Shown in pieces: positions 23,718 through 34,125 of a stretch of DNA of 64,000 bases (position 1 is the first letter of the stretch; each line of letters begins with the position of its first letter). The translations under genes were made by a program, and so were the position numbers. Under the pieces are notes generated by a model. It made no database searches. It worked only from the letters and a program-made list of their open reading frames with translations, and was not told the origin of the DNA. The DNA is from Peronospora farinosa (taxonomy: Eukaryota; Oomycota; Peronosporomycetes; Peronosporales; Peronosporaceae), in assembly GCA_947646735.1 (NCBI GenBank), contig CANTFK010000380.1, forward strand, positions 124,001 through 188,000. The letters are read 5' to 3'.

Positions 23718-23950
23718 GTGCGGGAATTGGAAGAGGGCGAGTATGAAGGCGAAAAAATTTTAAAGAGTCGTACAGGCAAGAAGACTCGGTATGTGAGGCA
23801 ATAACGAGAATTCCTCGTGCAATGGAAGGGGCACCCTGGCCCCTTGTGGGTGGACGAAGTGGATCTAAATTGCGGAGCCTTACTCCGGGACTTCGAGCGC
23901 AAGAAGACAAGCCATAACCGTTTCGAAGTAATGCAAAGCCATGAAAACTA
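23718..23950 (+). pseudogene. Element E chromodomain, broken by two stops
   Basis: After the TGA at 23716 the sequence reads through as EYEGEKILKSRTGKK, a stop, then REFLVQWKGHPGPLWVDEVDL. This is the aromatic cage and W-K-G core of a chromodomain. Such domains steer chromovirus integration to marked chromatin. A GGGTCAGC-type short repeat follows at 23955-24085, upstream of the 3' LTR. Confidence 0.7.
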
Positions 23951-24229
23951 GCAGACGGTGGGTCAGCGGACGGTAGGTCAGCAGATGTGGGGTTAGAACC
24001 AGGGGCGACGGAAGGCGCTGGGACGACCGAAGCCTGCTCTTCAGACGGTGGATCAGCGGAAGGTGGGTCAGCAGACGGTGGGTCAGAACCAGAAGAAGAC
24101 ATGGCTGGACAGACACGAGTTAGAGATGGATGAGCAACAAAGGGGACAGTAAAGGACCTACGTGACGAAGAAAGTGAAGACATGCGCGTGCTCAATCCGT
24201 TGTACGGTTGAGCAAGTGCAGGGGGCGGC

Positions 24230-25326
24230 TGTGGTGAAGTGCTAATTTTGTGATGTGGAGGTCCCAGACTCCAGTCGGATTCGGAGTATGGGCCGTGAGT
24301 CAGGGACAGGGGACCAGAGAGACAGGGGCCTCGAAGGAGAGCGACCGTTGGTGGAGAACAGTCCGCAGGATCCGCCGAAGGAAAATCAGTATCAGGGTAC
24401 CGGTTAACCGGTACCAAAAGGGAGTTGATCATGACCCCTCATTGATCGACCTGGCCTCTCGTTGGTAGACCCGGGTCCCTCATAGGTCGACCTGGGTCCC
24501 TCATTGGTCGACCCGGTCCCTCATTGGTCGACCTGGTCCCTCGTTGGTCGACCCGGTCCCTCATCGGTCGACCTGGTCCCTCATCGGTCAACCTGGGTCC
24601 CTCGTCGGTCGACCTCGGCCTTTGGGGTTCAGCCACTCAGGACCAGTTAATACAAGGATCAGACCAGTCGACGCAAGGAATCAGAGCATCAGGCAAGGAT
24701 AGGGTAAAGGGTTAAAGGATAGGACTATATTAAATACTACTCAATTTGCGATCTACGTGGCACGACTCCGTCACCCAAGAAGGACTTGTTCTAAGTTACT
24801 CACTGTTCCGGGAAGGGATATATTTTGGCCCCCCCGTCGAAGACATTTGCGTAGCGAAGTTCAAGGGCGAATAGAGCTCCAGGATATATTTGGCCTGTGA
24901 ACTCGTTCTAGTAGCAACACCCCCCAAGACCCGATATCGGAAGCGGTCTCCCTCACCTCACGGTCCGAGAGCAAAGAAAAGTCCAGGAGGTATATACCCC
25001 TGAAACAGAAGGAAAAGGCCAGGGACGACAAGCGCCCCTGAAGAATTTGGCTCTAAGTCCACTCTCGACAAGGTCAATCGAGTGGCCACCTACCGGACCA
25101 CCGAGTGAAGCATATCCACTCGAGGCTCCCCAGGTCTACCTCCCTCAAGGCAGACATCTACATCGTCACCAAGTCCTCCGAAGAGTGCAACCCGCCAGCC
25201 GACGGGTACACAAGGTGAGAGAAGGTCCATACGCGGCATCGGGGTACCCCCTCCGACAGTTGGCAGTCCGGCACAGAGAGTGGTTTGGGGTCTCATCATA
25301 CAATTTTGAGAACCCACTCCACCACA
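24230..25326 (+). repeat. 3' LTR of element E
   Basis: 1097 bp, same ends as the 5' LTR. Array of about 8 units at 24436-24612. Contains the GGGGTACCCC block at 25240-25249 that the 5' LTR lacks. Confidence 0.88.
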
Positions 25327-25814
25327 GAGGTTTGGTTATCTTGTGGAAATCTTCACAAGATAAACCGAGTACTTGGTGTGATCTTCCCAATCGATCACGA
25401 TTATCCAATAAAACGAAGCTTGAATCTTCTGACCACTTGAACAGAACCTTCTGACCACTTGATCCGTCCTGCACTTGCTTCGCCTTGCCCTACGTGTTTT
25501 ATCTGCGTCCGATCGCAGTTGAGTTGTGTTGAGAGTTCTTGCAATCCCTGGCCAAACAATCCAGGGATATGACTTGCGCAGTGTGTAGGCTTCCTCGAGA
25601 CGTCGGGTGGCCAAAGAATCCATCCCGGAAGAGAAGTCGACACGTGTATTAAGAAGTAAAATTGAACTCTGTTTAGTGTTAACCAATCAAAACTCGAAAC
25701 CTACAATTCTGCCTATCTGTATTCCAGGATCTATCACCACGTGTCAACCTTTCAGAAAAAATCAGATCTCGATATGTGGTCCACTCCAAATGCCTTTGCC
25801 ATCCCGATCCATCG

Positions 25815-26115
25815 GCGATCTTGCCTTATCCTTGGATCGCGATCCGAATCAGATCGCGTATCAGCTCAGGATCACGGTCGATCCATAATGCGTAATCCTT
25901 GTGAGTTGGATCGCGATCTAGGTCGGATCGCGGACCTACGTTGGATCGCGATTCTGAGTCGGATCGCGCTATACCTTGCATCGCAATTCTGAGTCGGATC
26001 GCGGTTCTGAGTCGGATCGCGGTTCTGAGTCGGATCGCGGTTCTGATACGGATCGCGCTCAGCTTTGGATCGCGGTTCTGAGTCGGATCGCGTTTTCCAA
26101 GTTGGATCGTGTTTT
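25815..26115. repeat. GGATCGCG-rich satellite, 18-bp core unit
   Basis: An 18-bp unit TTCTGAGTCGGATCGCGG is repeated nearly perfectly at about 25985-26045, with looser copies of GGATCGCG(A/G) on both sides out to about 26300. Confidence 0.8.
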
Positions 26116-26619
26116 CTGCACAATGTTTCGGGATCGATCCTTGATGTGTGATCCACATAACTTGGATTGCGATCTACAATTTATGAAAATTGTTTACTCG
26201 CTCCTCCACAGTGAATTAACATAATCACGGATCGGGGATCCACCTGAATACTAAGATTGCAGTGCGATCCAGACTTGGATCGCGGTGCTATCCAAACTCG
26301 ATAGCGATACGATATGTATCTCGGATCATGATTTGTCCATTACAATTAATTGAGGCCGCGATCCACACTTTGAGAAATTCCACTATTTCACATTCAAGTA
26401 AAATACGTACAATTTTTTCAATACATCCAGTTGGATCAACCGATACTCGAACCAAGTATATTCAAGCAGTGATCTATTCCATGATAATCCAACATAACCT
26501 GGAAATATGATCCATGCTACAATCAACGGTACTTTTCCATTCGATCATCCATGAATTACGATCGACTCCACCACACCCAATAGTTCATTTTAGTAAGTGA
26601 CTTAGTGGTGGACAGGGAG

Positions 26620-26775
26620 CCGACCGTTAGCGGGAAAGGGATCCAACCGTTATGGGACAGGGATTTAACCGTTATGGGAAAGGGATCCAACCGTAAGCGG
26701 GAAAGGGATCAACCGTTATGAGAAAGGGATCCAACCGTTATAGGAAAGGGATCCAACCGTTGGCGAGAAAGGTCC
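26620..26775. repeat. Tandem repeat, about 22-bp unit
   Basis: Six to seven copies of GGGAAAGGGATCCAACCGTT with AT/AGC variants. No coding potential. Confidence 0.8.
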
Positions 26776-26905
26776 CGATAATTCGGCTCCGGTTTTATCG
26801 ATAAAATTAATACATGGACTTAGCCAAAATTTCTAATCGACTTTACCCTACTCCCCCCGGGGTGATACCTCGTCGTCGATTCCTGCAAAGAGGTACCGTG
26901 GTACA

Positions 26906-28314
26906 TTGAGTGAATCAATGTACCGTGAAATGTTCGGGTCGTCTGATGAAATAGACGACTCGCCAAACGAGTCGAAGGATAGTGACTCGGGTGGGGACGG
27001 TAAGGGTGATGTCAGTGCTTCTACTGACACCAATGCACGTGGTGGTGGTACTTCTGTTGACACTAATGCACGTGGTGTCGGTACTTCTGTTGACAACACG
27101 CAGGAGGCTTTAGATCGCAACGTATTGCGTCTTGCTCCTGATCGCAAGCCATGGATGCTATCTAAGCATCTGCTTGTTCGTTGGTCTGGAAAGAACAACG
27201 AACGGTTCCCCATACCGTTTTTTGATGCGTCAAAGCTTTACGGCCTTGACGCTAGTGCGAAGAACTTTCGCACTGGGAACGACTATTACATCGATTTGTT
27301 TCTTGAACATCGATGGTATGGCCCACACAAGAAGCGTGAGGCTGACGCGTTCCTCCAATCTTGGAACGCGTTTATCACCATTGTTTTAAACGTTGGGAAA
27401 GAGGCTTGGTTTCAAAGAATTTTTGCTAGCCGCAATAAGTTTGAGAAACGAAGTACCTCCGGTGCATGCTATCGTTTGCACCGGTTATCTAGGGAGGCAG
27501 GCCTGTTATGCCTCTCTTGGAGCGACCCATGCCCGGGGTGCCTGAGCACCTCGTCAAGAGCGCCTAAGGAGGCGTACCTCCTTACTGAGCCCTGTGGAGG
27601 GCTCGCATCTCTTCTGAGATGCGTGAAGGGATTGCTACTTTTCAATCCCTTTACGAGCGCATTGGGCGCTCGTTTTCCGATGGTCCTTCTTCACCTTCGG
27701 GTGTCCCTTGTCGTACTGTTCGACAAGGCCGGGAATGTCGGCCATCAGTTGAGCCCGAGGTTCCCAGCTATCCGCCGAAGGTTGATAGCCACGCCACAGG
27801 ACGAGATAACTCGTCCGACGTCCCTTCACCTCGCGGTGCTTTAGTAAGCGTTCCACGAGGAAGCGCTTCCCACCATGGGAGTCCACCAGCGGATGCGGTG
27901 GTGGAGGGAAAACCCTGTCCAATTCTTTCATCGGACTTGGCTGCTGAGTTAGACGGGTTTGCCCGTGTAACTCGTGAGCTCCGTTGTGATGTTGATCACG
28001 AACGGGATAAGCGTCGCCGCTTAGAGGACATTGTGCGACAGCTTGGGTTTGACCATGAGAGGTCTCGGGCGAACAATGCTGTCGCACTATTGGAGAATGA
28101 GCGGCGTCTTCATTCTCTGAGTAACGAGCTGGCGACAGCTCGTCAGGAGATCGTCCAATATCATGGGAAGATCTCATCTCTACACGACCAGATATCGAAT
28201 CTGGTTCGTGACAACAAGAATCTGAAGGGGATTCTTGAGAGTAATGGCTATCTTCGTCGTTCGAAGAAGCCGCGTACTGAACGTACGGACGAAGACGTCC
28301 CACGTAAAACGTAG
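26906..28314 (+). CDS. Antisense ORF region of element B (two overlapping frames, C-terminal coiled coil)
   Basis: Plus-strand frames, antisense to the element. Frame 1 (26906-27844) starts MSESMYREMFGSSDEIDD, has a repeat (NARGGGTSVDTNARGVGTSVD), and then a folded-looking part (KPWMLSKHLLVRWSG, FFDASKLYGLDASAKNFR, ADAFLQSWNAF). A frame change near 27450-27850 leads to frame 2 (27635-28314), whose end is a clear coiled coil (ERRLHSLSNELATARQEIVQ...ISSLHDQISNLVRDNKNL) and a basic tail (RSKKPRTER). The coiled coil lies opposite the integrase-chromodomain linker. Frame 1 has a decayed relative at 33400-34100 in element D. Function unknown; a gag-like or RNA-binding accessory protein is possible. 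Confidence 0.55.
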
Positions 28315-30604
28315 GATGCGTACGCATCCTGCGTGGCAACTCGATCGTGTATGCGTTGCCTAGGCGGCGCAATACACGAAACGGACCGATGTAGTTGGGC
28401 AACAATTTATTGCTGCCCACGTTAGTCACTACATGTTTAGGTAGGTTTACTGTTGACAGTAAAACTAAATCACCTTCAATAAATGTCTGAGCATTTGCCC
28501 TTCCATTATAGTCTGCGTTTCGCTTTTGCTTATCCACCGCTTCTGCGATGGAGTCTTGCACGAAACGGACTACCGCTTCACGAGTCAGCAGGAAATCCTC
28601 AGCTGACTCGTTGCTTTTGGCTGCAGTGCATTGTGAGTGCACTGCAGAGATATCGGTTACTAATTCAGCGAGAAGGCTACTGTTCTCTCTTGTGATACCT
28701 CGAACGATGCTGACATCTTCAGCATCGTTGTCAGTAAGAGCGTCATCGCTCTTACTTTCTTCCTCTTCACCGAAGTCGAATGATACGACTTCGGTTACTT
28801 TCGCGTCGACCATAACGTCGTCGCGTGATGAGCAAGAGCCAGATTGGTTCTCGCTCGAGCGAGTTCCTCCCTCCCTTAAATTAGAGTCACCCTCTACTAA
28901 GGTGGGGACACGTGGATGGCGAAGGCCATTCACGTAGATCGGTGTATGCGTCGTGGACGCATGCACTAAGTTGTTGATGTCGAATTCGACCATCGACAAG
29001 AACTCACTCCAACTCGTAAACGAGTGGACGTACCCTCGAAGAATCTCTTCGAGGACGCGATTGGCTCGTTCAGTCTGAACATCAGTTTCTGGATGGTCAG
29101 AAGTAGACATTGTGAGCCGTGTTCCAAGTGTTAGGAACACGGAACACCAAAATTCAACCGTGATCCGGGGGTCCCTATCGGACACAAGTTCACGGGGTAG
29201 ACCGTGCAATCAAAAGATTGTATCGATAATTACTCGAGCACAGCCTTCTGCTGTGATCGACTCAGGTACAGCAACAAGATGTACCATCTTGCTGAACCTG
29301 TCTACAAACACGAGAATACCATTATTCCCGTGAGCGTCTTTGGAAAACCCAAAGATGAAGTCCTTTGGTACAGACTCCCAGCACTATGCCGGAACAGGTA
29401 GAGGCTGCAATGGTGCACGGAGTGAAGGACTAGGCTTCACTCGTTGACACACCTCGCAAGCACGCACGTACTTGCGCACGAACTTAGATTTTGACTGACG
29501 TGGCCAGTAAAAGTCGCGACTGACCGTGAGGTAAGTCTTCTCACGGCCGCGATGCCCACTTATTGGTGCATCGTGACATTCAAACATGATCCGTAACCTG
29601 AGATCATGTTGTGGCGGTACAACGACACGAGGCGTGTCGTTGTTGACGGCTGTGTAGTACAGTAAGCCGTCCCGCTGGGTGTATTGATCGAGAGAAGATC
29701 GATACATGGCAGGCAAGCGCTTCTTAGCTTGCGTGGATGGGTCCTTGAGGTACTCCATCAGGCGTACAAGATCATTATCTTGTGCGCATGCCCTTCTAAT
29801 GTCGTCAAGTAAGCTCGACGACAAGACGCTGGTACTCAGCGTGGCGACAGTGGTGTTTACATCACTGTCGAATTGCACAGTCGGCTCTAGGTCAGGCCGA
29901 CGTGAAAGAGCATCGGCGACGACGTTAAGTCGTCCCGGCTTATACTCCACGGAGAAGTTGTACTCCGCGAAGAACGACAACCATCTCGCTATTCGTTGCG
30001 AGAGGTGTGGACTATTTACAGCCGGGGTAGGAATATGTGTCACCTGTCTTTCCGCCAGTGCACTTCCAACTACACCACTCCTTTCGAGCTGGGTAGTTCC
30101 TGGTGTCGATTGACATACCGTCATCGCACCCTCGACTGTGTTGGACACAGCATCAGCCACATAATCCTCTCGCAAGAGCACATCCTTTCCGGTGTCTTGC
30201 GTAGAGCTAGCGACTGTGCGTGTACGCCAGTCTATCCATCGTTGGTGTTTAGCCAACCAAGGCATGCCTAGGATGAGGTCATACGGACTCTCCATACCTA
30301 GCACTGTGAGCTTCTCTTTACAAGAGAAGTCACTAAAGCTAAAGGCGAGTTCAACTTGAACTCCCTCCGATTTAACGAGCGCGCCGTTCGCTAAACGAAC
30401 GATCGCCTCTTCTCGCTTGCCATCCTGGCAAAGCGACTCATAACTCGCCGGTCTCTTTTTCAGAGCCGCGAGTTTCACAAAGTTTTGTGATGCACCCGAA
30501 TCCACGAGGAGGGTCATCACTTAGGCATAGCCTCGTACCCGAACGCTATAGACCAAAAGGGTTGAGGTCCGACCTTTCGGAACCTCAGGGACTATGCTAC
30601 CCAT
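27635..30604 (-). pseudogene. Element B fused protease - RNase H tail - integrase - chromodomain
   Basis: Begins at ATG 30604, with a TAA just before VMTLLVDSGASQNF (protease triad DSGA). After the protease and linker the frame passes directly, near 30025, into HLSQRIARWLSFFAEYNF and ADALSRR, the end of an RNase H. All reverse transcriptase and most of RNase H are missing. The integrase zinc module (HDAPISGHRG...CEVCQ) follows, then two stops in the core (about 29384 and 29210), VSDRDPRIT, TERANRVLEE, the GPY/F motif (NYIGPFRVLRR) and a full chromodomain (FLVERLLKHREV...YLVLWRGYQPSADSWEP). Inactive as it stands. Confidence 0.8.
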
Positions 30605-30665
30605 TGTTCGATCACTCTGAACTTAGGGGTAGCTTCAGAGTCCGCAACAGTAGGGCATCCCGCCC

Positions 30666-31748
30666 CTACTGCGCTCCCGCATTTCCCGACCCATCTTGGG
30701 CAGATTCTGAACCCGTGCGTCGTGCACGCTGGTTTTTCGCACCTCCCTTCGGGTTGGGAGACCTTTTGCTGGGTGCCTTAGCTCCAGCAGCTACCTTGGC
30801 GTAGCAGCGAGCCATCATATGGCCTCGCTTGCCGCACTTGTAGCAGATCACATCTGCATTGCCTAACTCCATAGGAGTGGCATCAGACTTCTCGGACGAC
30901 GGCCTGTAATAGGCTGTCGCCGAGGCGCTGTTGTAGGATTGCTCCTCAACTAAGGCAATTTCAATTGCCTCTTCCATCGTCGCTGGCACCTTTCTAAAAA
31001 GGGCCTGACGCGATGGGCCGTGCATAAGTCTATTTATGAACGAGGCCACTTTGATACGCTCTGGTATCGGTTCCCCATTAATGGAAGCCGACAGCGAACG
31101 CATCTCCTGCACAAATTCTTGCAGAGAGCGTTTTGCCTGTCGTGCTCCAAAGAAGCGCGCCATAAACAACAATTCGTTGTTAGGCGGCTGATACATGGCG
31201 CGAATGTTTGCCTTAAAGATCGCCCATGATGGAAATGCATCAGCATTAGCCATAAGTGCAGAGTAAGCCCACTCTGACGCTTTGCCACGCAAGTTGGACA
31301 TGGCATACGACACCATTCTGGTGTCGTCTTCGATGAGCTGCGCCACTCCACATTGCTCAACTGCTAATAGCCAGTGAACAATCGTGTGAGGGCTAGTTCC
31401 ATCGAACTTCGGAGGGTCCATCCGAATGGGCCTCAATTGAGTAGGCCGGGCAGAGAGCGTCTCAACAGTTCTGTTGAGCGCCTCATTACGTGCCTGCTCA
31501 AGCCTAAGCTCATCCTGAGTCTTAGTGATGGACTCAGCGGTGGCTTGGCTGTTTATCTCGGACGCGTTTCTACGCTGTCCGAGCACAAACGCCTCAAATT
31601 GCTCCAACTGAGCAACATGTTGCTCAGGAGGACAATGCAAGAGGTTGACCAGGGCTTGTTCACCAAGTCCCTGCGCCATATGCTCTGCCAACTCTTTATG
31701 ATGGTGGGAGAGGTGAGGGAAGTCACTCCAGTCCGTATTAAGGACCAT
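30666..31748 (-). CDS. Element B gag
   Basis: 360 residues, intact. The retrotransposon gag core includes FDGTSPHTIVHWLLAVEQCG, LRGKASEWAYSALM and SLQEFVQEMRSL. It ends with an intact zinc knuckle CYKCGKRGHMMARC and a basic tail. The start at 31748 (MVLNTDWSDFPHL) matches element A; an upstream ATG at 31847 would read into the LTR. Over 90% similar to the element A gag by eye, with a short extra segment (PPEQHVAQLEQF). Confidence 0.82.
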   Translation of the reverse strand: MVLNTDWSDFPHLSHHHKELAEHMAQGLGEQALVNLLHCPPEQHVAQLEQFEAFVLGQRRNASEINSQATAESITKTQDELRLEQARNEALNRTVETLSARPTQLRPIRMDPPKFDGTSPHTIVHWLLAVEQCGVAQLIEDDTRMVSYAMSNLRGKASEWAYSALMANADAFPSWAIFKANIRAMYQPPNNELLFMARFFGARQAKRSLQEFVQEMRSLSASINGEPIPERIKVASFINRLMHGPSRQALFRKVPATMEEAIEIALVEEQSYNSASATAYYRPSSEKSDATPMELGNADVICYKCGKRGHMMARCYAKVAAGAKAPSKRSPNPKGGAKNQRARRTGSESAQDGSGNAGAQ

Positions 31749-31800
31749 CTTAACCACACGCACGCTCAGAGAGACTGGTGGGACTACAAGTGCTACCAAG

Positions 31801-32401
31801 TGTAGACGGGCACTTCTACGAAGTTGCCTCGTGCTACTAGCACACACACCTTCAGCACAAGCGAGGAAGCGGTTAGACCGTCTTACCTTCGCGTGCGAGC
31901 ATGTTTATGCGGTTGGTCGACTGCTTAAGCAGTCGTACCACCAGTTGCCTCTCCTTAAGCGAGAGTGCAACGAACTTCTAAGACAAGAAGGCACCGACGT
32001 CACGCAGAAGCTTTTCAACTTCTCGTGCGTGGTGCGTTTGTTTAAGTAAATTCTAGACTGATTTATATTTAATAGATTTTACTAAATATAAATCTAATTT
32101 CTGATTGGTTAATATGTAATGATGGGTGCCATCGCTATAGATGCGCATCCCAACGGGCGAGCTTATATTTATTTAAGCTCGCTCAATGACGTAACTGATT
32201 GACGTCATTTGATGACGCCTAGTCCCAGCTGGGCGTCATCCCCATCAATGTGAATACACCTAGTGTATATCACATACGCAAGGGTGTGACACATGGTGTG
32301 TTTCACCCGAGCGACAGGTCTTAAGTACTTACGTACCCTTTTAGACCTGCCCTTTAAGTATCGCATACTTAACGGGTACGTGTAACGTTGAGCCCGTTAC
32401 A
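31801..32401 (-). repeat. 5' LTR of element B, with primer-binding site beside it
   Basis: 601 bp. Read on the minus strand it starts TGTAACGGGCTCAACG and ends GTGCCCGTCTACA. The adjoining 31788-31798 gives TGGTAGCAC, the same primer-binding start as in elements A and D. Its last 250 bp closely match the LTR of element A; its first part is different. Confidence 0.8.
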
Positions 32402-32563
32402 AAGTAGATCACTTCACGCACTATGGCCGTTTAAATCTACTCTGCCACTGTGTTTTACTAAGACACATGAAGTAGTAAGTGTTAAAGGCAATCAATAATT
32501 TAATGCTAGCGTCCAATTCATCGCGATTCTAACCCATTGTCTTGATATAGTACATAGCCACAT
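32402..32563. other. Spacer between elements B and D, including one CACAT target duplication
   Basis: CACAT at 32559-32563 is repeated at 37269-37273, flanking element D exactly. Confidence 0.75.
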
Positions 32564-33028
32564 TATGAAGGGGCACCCTTCGACTATACTGATAACAGTA
32601 AAGTCTAACTTCACTGATGACAGTAAAAGCAGGTGCCTCGAAACCTCACGTACACGGACGGAGGCAGAGGAAGCTATACGACTAAGTGACGCACTTAGTT
32701 GTAATAGAAAAGAGAACTGTATTTGATATAGATAAATCAATCTAATAAAACTAATCTGTTATAACCTTTTCTTAACTATATTAAACTTTCACTATGTATC
32801 TTGACAACTTACACTCCATTCATTGCGCGCGTCCATCTGTCATTGTTCAGCGCCCTGATTAATATAATGGCCTATATAACCAGTTAGAGAGCATCTCCAA
32901 CTTTAATGAGATACAGGACAATTTTTTATGAAAAGGTAATATTGTTAGATATTATTAGCTAAAAAATTATATATAACTTGACAATGCATATAAGTATTAA
33001 TTTTATGTAACGGGCTTACCCCGTTACA
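32564..33028 (-). repeat. 3' LTR of element D
   Basis: 465 bp. On the plus strand it starts TATGAAGGGGCACC and ends with the hairpin GTAACGGGCTTACCCCGTTAC plus A. Homologous to 14077-14537. Confidence 0.85.
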
Positions 33029-33069
33029 TCTCTCCCCAACTACAATCACATTAGTGACTTTTAGTAACT

Positions 33070-34125
33070 ATGGGAGGGGAGCACTTGTTCGTTTTATCTT
33101 TTATTTTAGCAAACTGCAACGCAATGACTAATTCAATGCGCGTCGCTGACAAGGCAGTCAAGAACTTGGCTGCACGCTTATGCGCAGCTGCTACTGAGGC
33201 TTCACAGTCTCAGCCAGCAGACACTAATATGTCTGCTGCACATCAAGATCAGCCTGCAAGGTTCACTTGGCACTTCGCCACGTAATGATGTTGACCCAGA
33301 ATTACTCTGGTGAGTCGGATAATGCATTCAATTCAAAACCATCTGTTCCACTCCCAGGCTCGCCCCAAGGTGCTGCTTCATTTTGTCCCTAATTAAAGGG
33401 ACCGTATTTCATTGAGTAAAACAAAATATCGTAAATGGTTTGGGTCGTCTGATGAATCAGACGACTTGCCAATCTAGTCGAGTAAATTTAACTCGACTGG
33501 ATGTGTTTTTAGTTATTTCAGTATTTTTACTGCATCACTATGAGTGGTGTCAGCACTTCTACTGACATCACTATGCGTACTCGATACTTCTGCTGAAACC
33601 ACGCAGGAGTCTCTCGATCGCAATGTATTGCTTCATGCTCCTTATCAGAAACCGTGGATGCTATCCAAGCATCTGATAGATTCTTAATTTAAAATAAACA
33701 GCGAACAATTATCGATTCCGTTGCTCCATACATTAAAGCTTCACGGCCTTGAAGGCAGTGTGAAAAACTTTCGCACTGAAAATGACTTACATCGCTGCAT
33801 TCCTTCAGCATAAAATGGTACAGCCCACACCATAAGCGTGAAGCTGATGCTTTTTTTCAACCTTTGGAACGCATATGTTCTCACGTTCATAATATTAGGC
33901 GTGATGTTTGGTTTTAAAATGTTACTGCTAATCGCAGTAAATTTGAAAACGAAGATTATCCGGTGGATGCTATCGCTTGCATCTACTGTCAAGAAAGGCT
34001 GGACTGCTATGCCTTATTCGAGGCGACTCTTGCCCGGAGTGCGTGAGCACCTCATCAAGAGCGCATAAGGAGGCATACCTCCATAGTGAACCCTCTTGTG
34101 GCCTTGCGCACACAGAAGGTCGGAG
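33070..34125 (+). pseudogene. Antisense ORF remnant in element D
   Basis: Plus-strand homologue of the B-family antisense ORF. It opens at 33070 (MGGEHL..., MRVADKAVKNLAARLCAAATE), passes GGGTCGTCTGATGAATCAGA at about 33443, a repeat of ACTTCTACTGACATCACTATG, and AAACCGTGGATGCTATCCAAGCA at 33650. Many stops and indels. It ends at about 34125, where reverse transcriptase sequence begins on the other strand. Confidence 0.65.

Larger units (their letters stand above)
15094..25326 (+). mobile_element. Element E: 10.2-kb Ty3/gypsy retrotransposon with dual RNase H and chromodomain
   Basis: Two LTRs in direct orientation (15094-16240 and 24230-25326) start TGTGGTG and end CACCACA. Internal order: primer-binding site, gag with zinc knuckles, protease, reverse transcriptase, RNase H, second RNase H, integrase, chromodomain. 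Several stops and frame changes break the coding sequence, so this copy looks inactive. The purine run GGGGGCGG just before the right LTR fits a polypurine tract. The flanks (AAAGG left, GAGGT right) do not form a clear 5-bp target duplication. Confidence 0.88.
25327..26839. other. Non-coding stretch with satellites
   Basis: No gene or LTR recognised. It is rich in GGATCGCG words and simple tandem repeats (listed separately). It lies between element E and the left break of element B. Confidence 0.6.
26840..32401 (-). mobile_element. Element B: chromovirus, truncated at its 3' end and lacking reverse transcriptase
   Basis: Minus-strand order: 5' LTR (31801-32401), primer-binding site, gag, protease fused to an RNase H tail, integrase with chromodomain, and an antisense ORF at the 3' end. 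The 3' LTR is missing at the left, where satellite DNA starts. Gag and protease are almost identical to element A, while integrase and the antisense ORF are not. Confidence 0.85.

Noticed and set aside
23623..24432. 269-codon minus-strand ORF at the 3' end of element E, with SADPPSADPP repeats
   Set aside because: Tempting given the antisense ORFs in A and B. But it runs into the LTR, is driven by a short GGGTCAGC repeat, and has no coiled coil or structured part.
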